Part shown: positions 25,696 through 34,418 of the stretch, one piece after another
Layout of the letters: each line of letters starts with the position of its first letter
Numbering within the stretch: the first letter of the stretch is position 1
NCBI GenBank assembly: GCA_035648415.1
Contig: DASRLO010000071.1
Coordinates: forward strand, 14,269 to 78,268
From: DATARH01 sp035648415
Lineage (GTDB): Bacteria; Pseudomonadota; Alphaproteobacteria; ATCC43930; CGMCC-115725
DNA: 64,000 nt
Direction of reading: 5' to 3'
Position numbers and translations under genes: made by a program
The notes under the pieces: model-generated
Databases searched by the model: none
What the model saw: the letters and a program-made list of their open reading frames with translations, nothing else
What the model was told of the DNA's origin: nothing

Positions 25696-27546
25696 ATGGC
25701 GCAGGAATTCTCGCCGACCGAAATCTTCAAGCGGGCGACCGCGACGACGTTGCGGGCGATCGCCGAGAGCGACGAGGTCAACGTCACCTTCGGGCCGGAA
25801 CCGGCGGGGCTCGCGGGCAAGCGGGTCAAATTGCCGAACCCGGCGCGCGACCTGCCGGCCGAGGAGGTCGCGCAATTGCGCGGCGCCGCGGACAGTTTGG
25901 CGTTGCGGTTGCGCTACCACGACGACGCGGTGCACTCGAAGCGCCTGCCCGGCGGGCCGCTGGCCAAGGCGATCTTCGAATCCTTGGAACAGGCGCGGGT
26001 CGAGGCGCTGGGCTCGCGCCGGATGCCGGGGGTTTCGCTCAACCTCTCGGCGATGCTCGACGAGCAGTACCGCCGCCAGGGTTTCGAGCGGGTCACCGAG
26101 CGCACCGAAGGCACGATGGCCGAAGCCGTCCGCCTGCTCACCCGCGAGGCGCTGACCAGCGAGCCGCCGCCGCCCGCGGCGAAACGCGTCGTCGATCTGT
26201 GGCGACCCTGGCTGCAGGACAAGATCGCCAAGGATTTGAGCGAGCTCGACCGCGTGGTCGGGGACCAGGACGCCTACGCGCGCACCACCCGCCGCTTGAT
26301 CCAGGACCTCGACCTCGACCTCGGCGAGATGGACGATTCGGCCGACGACCAGCAGAGCCAGGGCGATGAGGCCGACGGCGAGAACCAGACCGACAGCGGC
26401 GAAAGCGCCACCGCCGGCGCGCAGCCCTCGATGGAGGGCGCACCGGCCGACGGCGCGACCGACGATGCCGAGCAGGACGGCGACGCCGACAGCGACGGCG
26501 AGATGATGCCGGGCGCCAGCGACGACGACCCCGGCCGGCCGGGCCGCCCCGGCCAGATGCCGCGCGGCCGGCCCGACGAGAACGCGATCTACCGCGCTTT
26601 CAACACCCTGTCGGACGAGGTGGTCGAGGCCGACAAGCTGTGCGATGCCGACGAGCTCGGCCGCTTGCGCCATCTGCTCGACCAGCAATTGTCGCATCTG
26701 CAGAGCGTCATCGCCCGCCTCGCCAACCGTCTCCAGCGCCGTCTCATGGCGCGCCAGACCCGCGCCTGGGAGTTCGACCTCGACGAGGGCATTCTCGATG
26801 CGGCGCGTCTCTCCCGCGTGGTGACCAATCCGGTCCTGCCGCTTTCCTACAAGCGCGAGCGCGAAACCGATTTCCGCGACACGGTCGTGACCTTGCTGAT
26901 CGACAATTCGGGCTCGATGCGCGGCCGGCCGATCACCGTCGCGGCGATGAGCGCCGACATCCTGGCGCGCACGCTCGAGCGCTGCGCGGTCAAGGTCGAA
27001 ATTCTCGGCTTCACCACCCGCGCCTGGAAGGGCGGCCAGGCGCGCGAGCGCTGGATCGCCGCCGGCAAGCCGGCCAATCCCGGCCGCCTCAACGATTTGC
27101 GCCACATCGTCTACAAGCCGGCCGACGCTCCCTGGCGGCGCGCCCGGCGCAACCTCGGCCTGATGCTGCGCGAAGGCATCCTCAAGGAGAACATCGACGG
27201 CGAGGCGCTCGCCTGGGCGCACAACCGGCTGCTCACCCGCACCGAGGAGCGCAAAATCCTGATGGTGATCTCGGACGGCGCGCCGGTCGACGATTCGACG
27301 CTGTCGGTCAACCCCGGCAACTACCTCGAAAAGCATCTGCGCGAGGTGATCCACGACATCGAGCGCACCGCCGAGGTCGAGCTGACCGCGATCGGCATCG
27401 GCCACGACGTGACGCGCTACTATCGCCGCGCCGTCACGATCGTCGACGCCGAACAGCTCGGCGGCGTGATGCTCGAACGCCTCGCCGACCTCTTCGAGGA
27501 AGAAGGCAGCGGCAAGACCCGCGTCAGGAGCCGAAGGGCGGCATAG
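25696..27546 (+). CDS. cobT: Aerobic cobaltochelatase subunit CobT
   Basis: 616-residue partner of CobS. The N-terminal half is helical (FKRATATTLRAIAESDEVNV, LPGGPLAKAIFESLEQAR). A long acidic Asp/Glu/Gly-rich linker covers about residues 205-295 (DDSADDQQSQGDEADGENQT). The C-terminal third is a von Willebrand A domain with MIDAS motif DNSGSMRG, which binds divalent metal. ATG 25696 was chosen: the family N-terminus begins there. It is in one operon with cobS. Confidence 0.97.
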   Translation: MAQEFSPTEIFKRATATTLRAIAESDEVNVTFGPEPAGLAGKRVKLPNPARDLPAEEVAQLRGAADSLALRLRYHDDAVHSKRLPGGPLAKAIFESLEQARVEALGSRRMPGVSLNLSAMLDEQYRRQGFERVTERTEGTMAEAVRLLTREALTSEPPPPAAKRVVDLWRPWLQDKIAKDLSELDRVVGDQDAYARTTRRLIQDLDLDLGEMDDSADDQQSQGDEADGENQTDSGESATAGAQPSMEGAPADGATDDAEQDGDADSDGEMMPGASDDDPGRPGRPGQMPRGRPDENAIYRAFNTLSDEVVEADKLCDADELGRLRHLLDQQLSHLQSVIARLANRLQRRLMARQTRAWEFDLDEGILDAARLSRVVTNPVLPLSYKRERETDFRDTVVTLLIDNSGSMRGRPITVAAMSADILARTLERCAVKVEILGFTTRAWKGGQARERWIAAGKPANPGRLNDLRHIVYKPADAPWRRARRNLGLMLREGILKENIDGEALAWAHNRLLTRTEERKILMVISDGAPVDDSTLSVNPGNYLEKHLREVIHDIERTAEVELTAIGIGHDVTRYYRRAVTIVDAEQLGGVMLERLADLFEEEGSGKTRVRSRRAA

Positions 27547-27774
27547 GCTACCCTGACTGGGCCTTGAGCGCGCGGTCAGCCTGCCTTCGCCGCCGTCGAG
27601 CGACGCCGCCAACACCACCAAGCGCTACACACGTCCTACAGCGGGATCAGATCGTGGTTGAAAGCATCACGGATGACAGCCGCATTGAGAGCTGGAACGG
27701 ACCCGGCTACCTGCTGATTCGCAGCGGATGCAGGAGAACCGCAAGGGAGACGGCTAGTTTGTGGATTGGCCGTC

Positions 27775-28356
27775 TCACAAAGCCCGCCGCGCCTTCAGCG
27801 CCGCGGTCAGGGTGCCTTCATCGAGGTAATCGAGCTCGCCGCCGATCGGCACGCCTTGCGCGAGGCGCGACACGGTGGCGCCGGTCGCCGCGGCGCGGTC
27901 GGCGATGTAGTGCGCCGTCGTCTGCCCGTCGACGGTGGCGTTCAGCGCCAGGATGAGCTCCATCCCAGGCGCGAGCCGGGCGATCAGCCGGCCGATATTG
28001 AGGTCTTCCGGCCCCACCCCGTCGAGCGCCGACAAGGTGCCGCCCAGCACGTGGTAGCGCCCGCGGAACGCCGCGGTGCGCTCCAGCGCCCAGAGGTCGG
28101 CCAAGTCCTCGACGACGCAGACCGCGTTCGTCTCGCGTCGCGGGTCGCGGCAGATCGCGCACGGCTCGACGGTGTCGAGGTTGCCGCAGATCGAGCACGG
28201 CCGTACCGCCGCCGCCGCGTTGCGCAACGCCGCCGCCAGCGGCTCCATGATGCTCTCGCGCCGCTTGATGAGGTGCAGCGCGGCCCGCCGCGCCGAGCGC
28301 GGCCCCAGCCCCGGCAGCTTCGCCAGCAAGCCGATCAGCGTGTCGAGTTCGGACAT
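27775..28356 (-). CDS. recR: Recombination mediator RecR
   Basis: 193 residues. RecR loads RecA in the RecFOR gap-repair pathway as a ring around DNA. N-terminal helix-hairpin-helix (LIGLLAKLPGLGPRSARRAA), four-Cys zinc finger (CSICGNLDTVEPCAIC), then a Toprim domain (VCVVEDLADLWALERT, YHVLGGTLSALDGVGPE) and the C-terminal Walker B-like region. In many bacteria recR follows dnaX and ybaB; here it stands alone, with an unassigned 228-bp gap on one side. Confidence 0.97.
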   Translation of the reverse strand: MSELDTLIGLLAKLPGLGPRSARRAALHLIKRRESIMEPLAAALRNAAAAVRPCSICGNLDTVEPCAICRDPRRETNAVCVVEDLADLWALERTAAFRGRYHVLGGTLSALDGVGPEDLNIGRLIARLAPGMELILALNATVDGQTTAHYIADRAAATGATVSRLAQGVPIGGELDYLDEGTLTAALKARRAL

Positions 28357-28494
28357 TATTTGGTCAGCTTACACGACCCGCCGCCGATTTTCCCGTCATC
28401 CCCGGCTCGATCAAATTTCGCAGCGATACGCGGAGCGCTACCGGGGGCTCGGATGGGATCATCGTCCGAATTGTAAACTGCGGCCGCCAGCGAG

Positions 28495-29262
28495 CTACGC
28501 CGCGTCGTGGAAGATGATGCCGAGGGTGAACCGGCTGCCGGAATGCACGCGGCTGACGCCGTGGCGCATCGTCGCCCGGTAATAGCCGCGCGCGCCGGAG
28601 ACCGGGCGGTGGTTGACCGGAAAGATCACCGTGTCGCCCTGGCGCAGCGCCACGACCTCGCCCTTCGACTGGCGGCGCGGACGCTGCTCGACCAGGAGGA
28701 ACTCGCCGCCGGCGAAATCCTCGCCGGGGCGCGACAGCAGCACCGTCGCCTGGATCGGGAACACCAGCTCGCCGTAAAGATCCTGGTGCAGGCAGTTGTA
28801 GTCGCCCGGCCCGTATTTGAGGATCAGCGGCGTCGGGCGCTGCTGTCCCGCCGCGTGGCAGCGCGCGAGATAGTCGTCGAGCGTCGCGGGAAACGCCGCC
28901 TCGCGCCCGAGCTGCCGCTGCCAGCGATTGGCAAGCGGGGCGAGAAGCGGGTACAGCATCTGTCGCAACTCCCCCACGAGCGGCGGCAGTGGGTAGGTGA
29001 AATATTTGTACTCGCCCTGCCCGTAGCCGTGCCGGGCCATCACCACCCGGCTGCGGAACCGCTCGCGCTCGTCGTAGAGCGCGGTCAGCTCGCGGCATTC
29101 GTCGGCGCCGAGGAGCCCAGGCAGCACCGCGTACCCGTCGCGGTCGAGCGCGATGGCGAGGGCAGGGGTGCCTGCGCCTTCCTCATTCGCCACCCCGGCG
29201 AAGGCCGGGGCCCATGACGGGGAGGGGTCCCGACTTTCGTCGGGATGGCGAGGGAGCGGCAT
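28495..29262 (-). CDS. 2OG-Fe(II) oxygenase with repeat-derived N-terminus
   Basis: 255-residue non-haem iron dioxygenase. YGPGDYNCLHQDLYGELVFP holds the H-x-D iron pair, and the distal His plus the Arg for 2-oxoglutarate are in VSRVHSGSRFTLGIIFHD. Its substrate is unknown; DNA-repair-like and hydroxylase roles are both possible. The N-terminus RHPDESRDPS...WAPAFAGV is a translated copy of a GC-rich interspersed repeat (29185-29255). The native start may be GTG 29193 right after the repeat, which would give 232 residues. It follows ada by about 30 bp, so co-expression with alkylation repair is plausible. Confidence 0.82.
   Translation of the reverse strand: MPLPRHPDESRDPSPSWAPAFAGVANEEGAGTPALAIALDRDGYAVLPGLLGADECRELTALYDERERFRSRVVMARHGYGQGEYKYFTYPLPPLVGELRQMLYPLLAPLANRWQRQLGREAAFPATLDDYLARCHAAGQQRPTPLILKYGPGDYNCLHQDLYGELVFPIQATVLLSRPGEDFAGGEFLLVEQRPRRQSKGEVVALRQGDTVIFPVNHRPVSGARGYYRATMRHGVSRVHSGSRFTLGIIFHDAA
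29185..29255. repeat. GC-rich two-hairpin interspersed repeat inside a gene 5' end
   Basis: Two hairpins: CCCCGGC-GAAG-GCCGGGG (29193-29210) and TCCCGAC-4 nt-GTCGGGA (29228-29245). The same first hairpin and the adjoining GGGCCC recur at 55451-55522. On the minus strand the element is read through as protein. Confidence 0.75.
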
Positions 29263-29290
29263 CTCGAGCGGCGCCAAGTAACTTGCCCGG

Positions 29291-30358
29291 CTATTCCGCC
29301 GCCGCATCGGTGGCGGCGGCCGCATGCTCGGCGGCCAGCAGCGCGCGCTTGCGCGCGATGCCCCAGCGGTAGCCGGCGAGGTCGCCGTCCTGCCGCACGA
29401 TGCGGTGGCACGGCACCAGGAGCGCCAGCTTGTTGGCGGCGCAGGCGGCGGCGACGGCGCGCACCGCCCGGGGCTGGCCCAGCGCCGCGGCGATCTCGCT
29501 ATAGGTCGCGGTCTTGCCGGGCGGTACCTTCCGCAGCGCCCGCCACACCCGCGCCTGGAACGCGGTGCCGCGGATGTCGAGCGGCAGATCGGGCTGCTCG
29601 CCGGGCGCGGTGACGAAGCGCACGATGCGTTCGGCCCACGCGGCCAGCTTGGAATCGGCCGGCCAGATCAGGGCGGCCGGGAAGCGCCGCCGCAAATCGG
29701 CTTCGAGCGGCGTCTTTTCGTCGCCGAGCGCGGTCATGCAGATGCCGCGCTCGGTCGCCGCGACCAGCGCCCAGCCCAGCGCGGTCCGCACGCAGGTGAA
29801 GCGGATCGTCTCGCCGCGCCCGCCGTGGCGCCGCACGCCGGGAGTCATGCCGAGCCCCGACGGCGCCGCCTCGTAGGCCCGCGAGCTGGCGCCGAACCCG
29901 GCGGCGTAGACCGCCTCGGCCACCTTGTCGCCGGCGTCGAGCCGGTCGGCGAACCGGCCGAGCCGGTGCGCCTTGCCCCAATCGCGCGGCGTCGCGCCGG
30001 TAATCTGCTTGAAGACGCGGTGAAAATGGTAGCGGCTGATCCCGGCCGCGTTCGCCAGGTCGTCGAGGCTCGGCAGCGCGTCGCTGGCGCGAATGAGGGC
30101 GCAGGCGCGCCCGACCGCCGCGATGTGGCGCTCGGCCTGCGAGCCTTCATGCGGTCGGCAGCGCTTGCACGGGCGGAACCCGGCCGCCTCGGCCTCGGCG
30201 TTGGTCGCGTAGAACGCGACATTCTTGCGCAGCGGCTGGCGCGAGGCGCAGCCCGGCCGGCAAAAGACCCCGGTCGTCTTCACCGAATAGACCCACCGCC
30301 CGTCCTGCGACGCATCGTGGGCGCACACCGCCGCCCAGCATTTCTCGTGGTCCAACAT
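29291..30358 (-). CDS. ada: Ada: methyl-sensing activator and O6-methylguanine-DNA methyltransferase
   Basis: 355 residues with the full Ada layout. N-terminal domain with the four zinc-thiolates (GVFCRPGCASRQP and FRPCKRCRPHEG; the first Cys accepts methyl from phosphotriesters), AraC-type helix-turn-helix (LDDLANAAGISRYHFHRVFK), then the methyltransferase domain with the suicide Cys in PCHRIV and the YRWG(I)ARK region. ATG 30358 with GGAGAG 3-8 nt upstream was preferred to an ATG 24 bp earlier. It is self-induced in other species by methylation damage. The 2OG oxygenase gene downstream may be part of the response. Confidence 0.96.
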   Translation of the reverse strand: MLDHEKCWAAVCAHDASQDGRWVYSVKTTGVFCRPGCASRQPLRKNVAFYATNAEAEAAGFRPCKRCRPHEGSQAERHIAAVGRACALIRASDALPSLDDLANAAGISRYHFHRVFKQITGATPRDWGKAHRLGRFADRLDAGDKVAEAVYAAGFGASSRAYEAAPSGLGMTPGVRRHGGRGETIRFTCVRTALGWALVAATERGICMTALGDEKTPLEADLRRRFPAALIWPADSKLAAWAERIVRFVTAPGEQPDLPLDIRGTAFQARVWRALRKVPPGKTATYSEIAAALGQPRAVRAVAAACAANKLALLVPCHRIVRQDGDLAGYRWGIARKRALLAAEHAAAATDAAAE

Positions 30359-30769
30359 CGTCTCTCTCCTCGGCAACATCATGGCGAGGAAGATGGGGCA
30401 AGCGCCGCGCGGTCTCTATCCGGCGCTTGCTTTCTCATTCGAAACTCCGTCGAATCGGATATGCGGTAAGACACAAATTCCCTTTGAGATATAGCTTTCA
30501 AGACCGATTGGCGATTTTGTTAGAGCCGCGACAGTAAACCGCAACAAAATTTCGTCACTCACGCTGGCGACTGGCGCGGCCGGGCCACGCCTCCCTAACC
30601 CGCGACTCGCCCCGCCGCATGAATGCGGAACGGTGCTCGGCACGTCTTAATTCGATTTTCAAGACTTGCCAACGCCATGGGGCACATGATAGGACAAAAA
30701 TCGGAATTTCGTATTTTCGTAAAGTTTCGGCGTTATGACGGGAGTGTATCGAGTGGGGAATCTGTCGCC
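30359..30769. other. Intergenic region between ada and the flagellar cluster
   Basis: 411 bp, more AT-rich than its surroundings, with no convincing gene. As the only sizeable gap upstream of 18 kb of co-directional flagellar genes, it must hold the main promoter and regulatory sites. I see TTAA-N7-TTCA at 30647-30661, one base off the CtrA consensus, but no clear -35/-10 or sigma-54 motif. Confidence 0.5.
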
Positions 30770-31387
30770 ATGCTGGACGATTGGGCGGGCACATCGCCTT
30801 TGCGGGCGCGGCGAGAGGTCATGTCGGATCGCCCGATATTCTTGAGCCGTCTAGCGCTTCCCGTGTCGTGGGAGACGCTCGATCGCGCGCCCTCGCCGGA
30901 GGATTGCGACAGGGCGGCGTCGGCCAATGCAGGGGTCGTCGGCTTTCTGTTGCACGGCGTTGATCTCGATGCGGTGCCGCGGCCATCGGACGAAAACCTG
31001 GCGGAAGCCTTGGCGCCGCTGCGCATCAAGCTCGACATGGTGATCGACATGCTGGGCCGGTTGACCTACCGCGACGTCATTCTGCCGCCGGTGCACGACA
31101 TCGAGCTGGGGACGGGTCGCATGACTTGGCATTCGCCGGTTCCGCTGCGCTCGGGCGACTGGCTGCGGATCAAGCTCTACTTTGATCAAAAGATACTCGA
31201 ACCGATCGTGCTCTACGGACACGTCGAGAGCTCGGTCGGAGACGATGCGGGCGGCGGGTGCGGGGTGCAGGCCGAACTTGCCGAAATCCCGGCGCATACC
31301 GAGGAGGCGTTCGCCCGCCTCGCCTTTCTCGCGCAACGCCGGCAATTGGCGCAGCGGCCGGCCGCCGCGGCACGGAGCGAGCGATGA
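30770..31387 (+). CDS. Atypical PilZ (tPilZ-like) c-di-GMP receptor candidate
   Basis: 205-residue soluble protein. Its layout matches the atypical tPilZ family: LSRLALPVSWETL at the start, a long helix in ALAPLRIKLDMVIDMLGRLT, then LPPVHDIELGTGRMTWHSPV, SGDWLRIKLYFDQKILEPIV and a final GHVESS strand and helix. Canonical RxxxR is not obvious, as in tPilZ proteins, so ligand binding is not assured. Its stop overlaps the fliE start (ATGA), so it is translated with the flagellar operon. It may link c-di-GMP to motor assembly or speed. ATG 30770 was chosen over an earlier in-frame ATG that lacks domain similarity. Confidence 0.72.
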   Translation: MLDDWAGTSPLRARREVMSDRPIFLSRLALPVSWETLDRAPSPEDCDRAASANAGVVGFLLHGVDLDAVPRPSDENLAEALAPLRIKLDMVIDMLGRLTYRDVILPPVHDIELGTGRMTWHSPVPLRSGDWLRIKLYFDQKILEPIVLYGHVESSVGDDAGGGCGVQAELAEIPAHTEEAFARLAFLAQRRQLAQRPAAAARSER

Positions 31388-31731
31388 TCGCGGCGATTGG
31401 CGCGATGACCTCGGTCCTGGCCGAACTTCAATCGCTCGCCGGCGCCGCGATCGCGCCGAGCACGAGCCAGCTCGTACCCGATGCGGTCGGCGGCGCGGAT
31501 GCGGCGAAGCCGAGCTTTTCCGACGCGTTGCGCAGCGCGCTCGGCCAGGTCGATGCCTCGATCTCCGAGGCCAGCACAAAGGCGACGGCGTTCGCCGCCG
31601 GCGACAAGGACCTTCCGCTGAGCGACGTCATGGTGTCGCTCGAACAGGCGAACCTGTCGCTGCAGCTGGCGTCGGGCGTTCGTGACAAGGTGGTCGCCGC
31701 TTACGCGAACATCATGAACATGCAGATTTGA
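31384..31731 (+). CDS. fliE: Flagellar MS-ring/rod adaptor FliE
   Basis: 115 residues. FliE joins the MS ring to the proximal rod in the periplasm. The conserved C-terminal half is complete: FSDALRSALGQVDASISEAS, LPLSDVMVSLEQANLSLQLA and the terminal VAAYANIMNMQI. The N-terminal 40 residues are low-complexity. It starts within the stop of the tPilZ gene. flgB and flgC, its usual neighbours in alphaproteobacteria, are absent here. Confidence 0.95.
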   Translation: MIAAIGAMTSVLAELQSLAGAAIAPSTSQLVPDAVGGADAAKPSFSDALRSALGQVDASISEASTKATAFAAGDKDLPLSDVMVSLEQANLSLQLASGVRDKVVAAYANIMNMQI

Positions 31732-31750
31732 CGAACGGCGCGGGTGAGGC

Positions 31751-33409
31751 GTGGCCTTTCTTGATGCACTCAACCCGCAGACCCTTTGGGAGCGAGCGCG
31801 CCCGGTCCTCGGCGGGCAGGCGCGCGCCGTGGTGGTCGTCGGCGGGGCTGCGGCGCTGGCGATCGTCGCCGTCGCTTCCCTGTGGCTGTGGAGCTCCGAC
31901 TACGCGGTGCTCTACGCCGGCCTGGCCGGCGAGGAGGGCGGGCGGGCGATCGCCGAGCTGCAAAAACTCAACATTCCCTACCGGATCACCGAAGGCGGGC
32001 GGGTGATCCAGGTGCCGGCCGCCGATGTCGGCCGCGCCCGGCTGCAGCTCGCCGCCCGCGGCGTCGCCAAGCGCGACGGCGACGAATGGGCGATCCTCGA
32101 CAATCAAAGCATCGGCGTCAGCCCATTCGTCGAGCAGGTGCACTATGTGCGGGGTGTCGAGGCGGCGCTGTCGCGCACCGTCGGCGAGATCGATGGCGTC
32201 GTCTCCGCCAAGGTGACGCTGGCCATTCCGAAAGACACCGGATTTCTGGGCGACTCGGCGAAACCGAGCGGCTCTGTGCTGGTTCGCCTGCGGCCCGGGT
32301 TCGCGCTCAGCGGGGCGCAGGTCAACGGCATCGTCGGCCTGGTGGCATCGAGCGTGCCGGGACTGTCGCGCGAGCAGGTCACTGTCGTCGACCAGAGCGG
32401 CGCCGTGCTCAATGCCGCCGGCAAGGACGCGCTGCAGGCGCCGCAGCAATTGGAGATCACCCGCGAGGTCAATCGCCGCTACGAGGCGATGGTCACCGAC
32501 CTCCTATCCCCGGTGCTCGGTCGCGGAAATTTTCGAATTTCGTCAGATGCGGATATCGATTTTTCGCAGACCAAGGAAAGTCTGGTCAAATACGGCGACA
32601 GCCATGTCCTGAGCCAGGACGAGACGATACATGCCCGCGGCGCCGGCGGCGATCAGCCGATCGGCATCCCCGGCGCGTTGTCGAACCGCCGCCCCGACAC
32701 GCCGAGCACCAACGCCACGCCGCCGCCTCCGCCGGCCCAGGCGGCCCAGGCGGCCGCGCCAGGGCAGCCCGCGACCCCGACGCCGCCGGCCGCGGCTGAG
32801 GCGGCGACCCCGTCCGACACGCACCGGACCACCAATTACGACATCGACAAGACCGTGCAGTATCTCGAGCATCCGTCCTGGATGCTGCGCGGCGTCAGCA
32901 TCGCCGTGCTGGTCAACAATCCCACCGGCAAGCCGCTTGCGGCGGAACGGCTGCAGTCGATCAACAAGCTGGTCGGCTCGGCGATCGGCGCCGGGCAGAA
33001 CCCGCATGTGACGGTCGTCGACCTGCCGTTCGAGGCGGCTGACGGCGCCGTTGTCGAGCCCGCCGGCCCGTGGTGGCGGGAACCCTGGATGGCGGCGGTC
33101 GCGCGCAATGCCATGTTGGCCCTCGCGGGCCTGTTGGCGCTGTTCGGCGGCCTGTTCCCGCTGCTCAACCGGCTGGCCGGCGCCCAGGCGGCGCTCGCCG
33201 TCGCCCCTCCCGCGGCAGCGGTGGCGCTCTCCGCCGGCGCCGGCGGAGACAGCCGATCGGCTGGAGGGGCGCAGCGGCCTAACAGCCAGCCGCAGGACGT
33301 GTTCAGCATCGAAGCCGACACCGTGCAGACGCTCGTCACGCACGATCCCGCACGTACCGCTCAGGTCATCAGAGGATGGATCGCCGGTGACAGAGGCACT
33401 CTTAAGTAG
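31751..33409 (+). CDS. fliF: Flagellar MS-ring protein FliF
   Basis: 552 residues. The two membrane helices (VVVVGGAAALAIVAVASLWL near residue 30 and AMLALAGLLALFGGLFPLL near 460) enclose the periplasmic ring-building domains, including YAGLAGEEGGRAIAELQKLN and the YscJ-like SVLVRLRPG and QVNGIVGLVASSVPGLS. A Pro/Ala-rich insert lies near residues 310-355. The cytoplasmic tail EADTVQTLVTHDPARTAQVI is the FliG-binding peptide. Starts at GTG 31751; the end overlaps fliG by 23 bp. Confidence 0.97.
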   Translation: MAFLDALNPQTLWERARPVLGGQARAVVVVGGAAALAIVAVASLWLWSSDYAVLYAGLAGEEGGRAIAELQKLNIPYRITEGGRVIQVPAADVGRARLQLAARGVAKRDGDEWAILDNQSIGVSPFVEQVHYVRGVEAALSRTVGEIDGVVSAKVTLAIPKDTGFLGDSAKPSGSVLVRLRPGFALSGAQVNGIVGLVASSVPGLSREQVTVVDQSGAVLNAAGKDALQAPQQLEITREVNRRYEAMVTDLLSPVLGRGNFRISSDADIDFSQTKESLVKYGDSHVLSQDETIHARGAGGDQPIGIPGALSNRRPDTPSTNATPPPPPAQAAQAAAPGQPATPTPPAAAEAATPSDTHRTTNYDIDKTVQYLEHPSWMLRGVSIAVLVNNPTGKPLAAERLQSINKLVGSAIGAGQNPHVTVVDLPFEAADGAVVEPAGPWWREPWMAAVARNAMLALAGLLALFGGLFPLLNRLAGAQAALAVAPPAAAVALSAGAGGDSRSAGGAQRPNSQPQDVFSIEADTVQTLVTHDPARTAQVIRGWIAGDRGTLK

Positions 33410-34409
33410 CCCCGCACGGCTCAGCGACGTCGAGAAATCGGCGGTCGTCATGCTGTCGATCGGCGAAGAGGCCGCCGCCGAGGTCATGAAACACATGAGC
33501 CAGTTGGAGATAAACCTGCTGTCCGTGGCGATGGCGCGCATCTCCAACATATCGAAGACGGAAGTCACCGAGGTCTTCCAGGAATTCATCGACATCATGC
33601 TGCAGGAGACCTCGATCGGCATCGGCGCCGAGGCTTACGTTCACGGTGTCCTCGAACAGGCCCTCGGGCCGGAAAAAGCCGAACGCCTCGCCGGGCGGCT
33701 CAAGCAAGGCGATTATTTTGCCGGCATCGAAGCAGTTCAGCTGCAAGACCCGCGCGTGCTGGCCGAAATGATCAAATCCGAGCATCCGCAGATCGTCGCG
33801 ATGATCTTCGCCTACATGGAGCCCGAGCAGGCCGATGCGCTGATCCAGTACCTGCCGCCCGAACTTGTCGAGCAGGTCATTCCGCGTCTCGCGACCCTCG
33901 ACTCGATCCCGCCGGCGGCGATCCGCGAACTCAACGATTCGATCGAGGATTTGCTCGCGGGCGAGACCCAGCAGGGGCGCGTTTCGGTCGGCGGTGTCGG
34001 CATGGCGGCGAAGATCCTCAACCGCATCGGCACGCAGCGGGTGGAGAGCATCCTGGCGCAGATCGGCACCGTCGACGCCGACCTCGCCCAGGCGATCCAG
34101 AACAGTATGTTCGTGTTCGAAGATTTGATGCGCCTCGACGATCGCAACTTCCAGATTCTGCTGCGCTCGATCGACCAGAAATTGCTCGTTTCGGCGCTGA
34201 AGGGGGCCGACGCGAAACTGCTCGAAAAGGTCGTGAAAAACCTGTCGCAGCGCTCCGCGGAGATGTTGAAGGACGAGATTTCGGCGCGCGGTCCGATGCG
34301 GGTCAGCGAGATCGACACCGCGAAGCGCGAAGTCGTCGCGATTTGCAGGCGCCTCGAACGCGAAGGCACGCTCGTTCTGCCGACCGATGCCGGCGATCTG
34401 GTCAGCTGA
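33387..34409 (+). CDS. fliG: Flagellar motor switch protein FliG
   Basis: 340 residues of the C-ring subunit that turns stator force into rotation. The N-terminal domain (SDVEKSAVVMLSIGEEAAAE) binds FliF, the middle armadillo region has SEHPQIVAMIFAYMEPEQAD with the EHPQ motif, and the C-terminal domain has the charged torque helix LDDRNFQILLRSIDQKLLVS. GTG 33387, inside the end of fliF, fits family length; no ATG in frame gives the N-terminal domain. Confidence 0.97.
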   Translation: MTEALLSSPARLSDVEKSAVVMLSIGEEAAAEVMKHMSQLEINLLSVAMARISNISKTEVTEVFQEFIDIMLQETSIGIGAEAYVHGVLEQALGPEKAERLAGRLKQGDYFAGIEAVQLQDPRVLAEMIKSEHPQIVAMIFAYMEPEQADALIQYLPPELVEQVIPRLATLDSIPPAAIRELNDSIEDLLAGETQQGRVSVGGVGMAAKILNRIGTQRVESILAQIGTVDADLAQAIQNSMFVFEDLMRLDDRNFQILLRSIDQKLLVSALKGADAKLLEKVVKNLSQRSAEMLKDEISARGPMRVSEIDTAKREVVAICRRLEREGTLVLPTDAGDLVS

Positions 34410-34418
34410 GGTCGAACG

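Noticed and set aside
25621..27621. A 666-codon minus-strand frame across cobT
   Set aside because: Antisense shadow; the plus strand has the CobT VWA domain and MIDAS motif.
27547..27774. Gene remnant between cobT and recR (frame containing VVESITDDSRIESWNGPG)
   Set aside because: Too short, no ribosome site and no family match; probably a chance open stretch.
30647..30661. CtrA-like box TTAA-N7-TTCA before the flagellar cluster
   Set aside because: One mismatch in a short degenerate motif; expected by chance at this base composition, so not listed as a feature.
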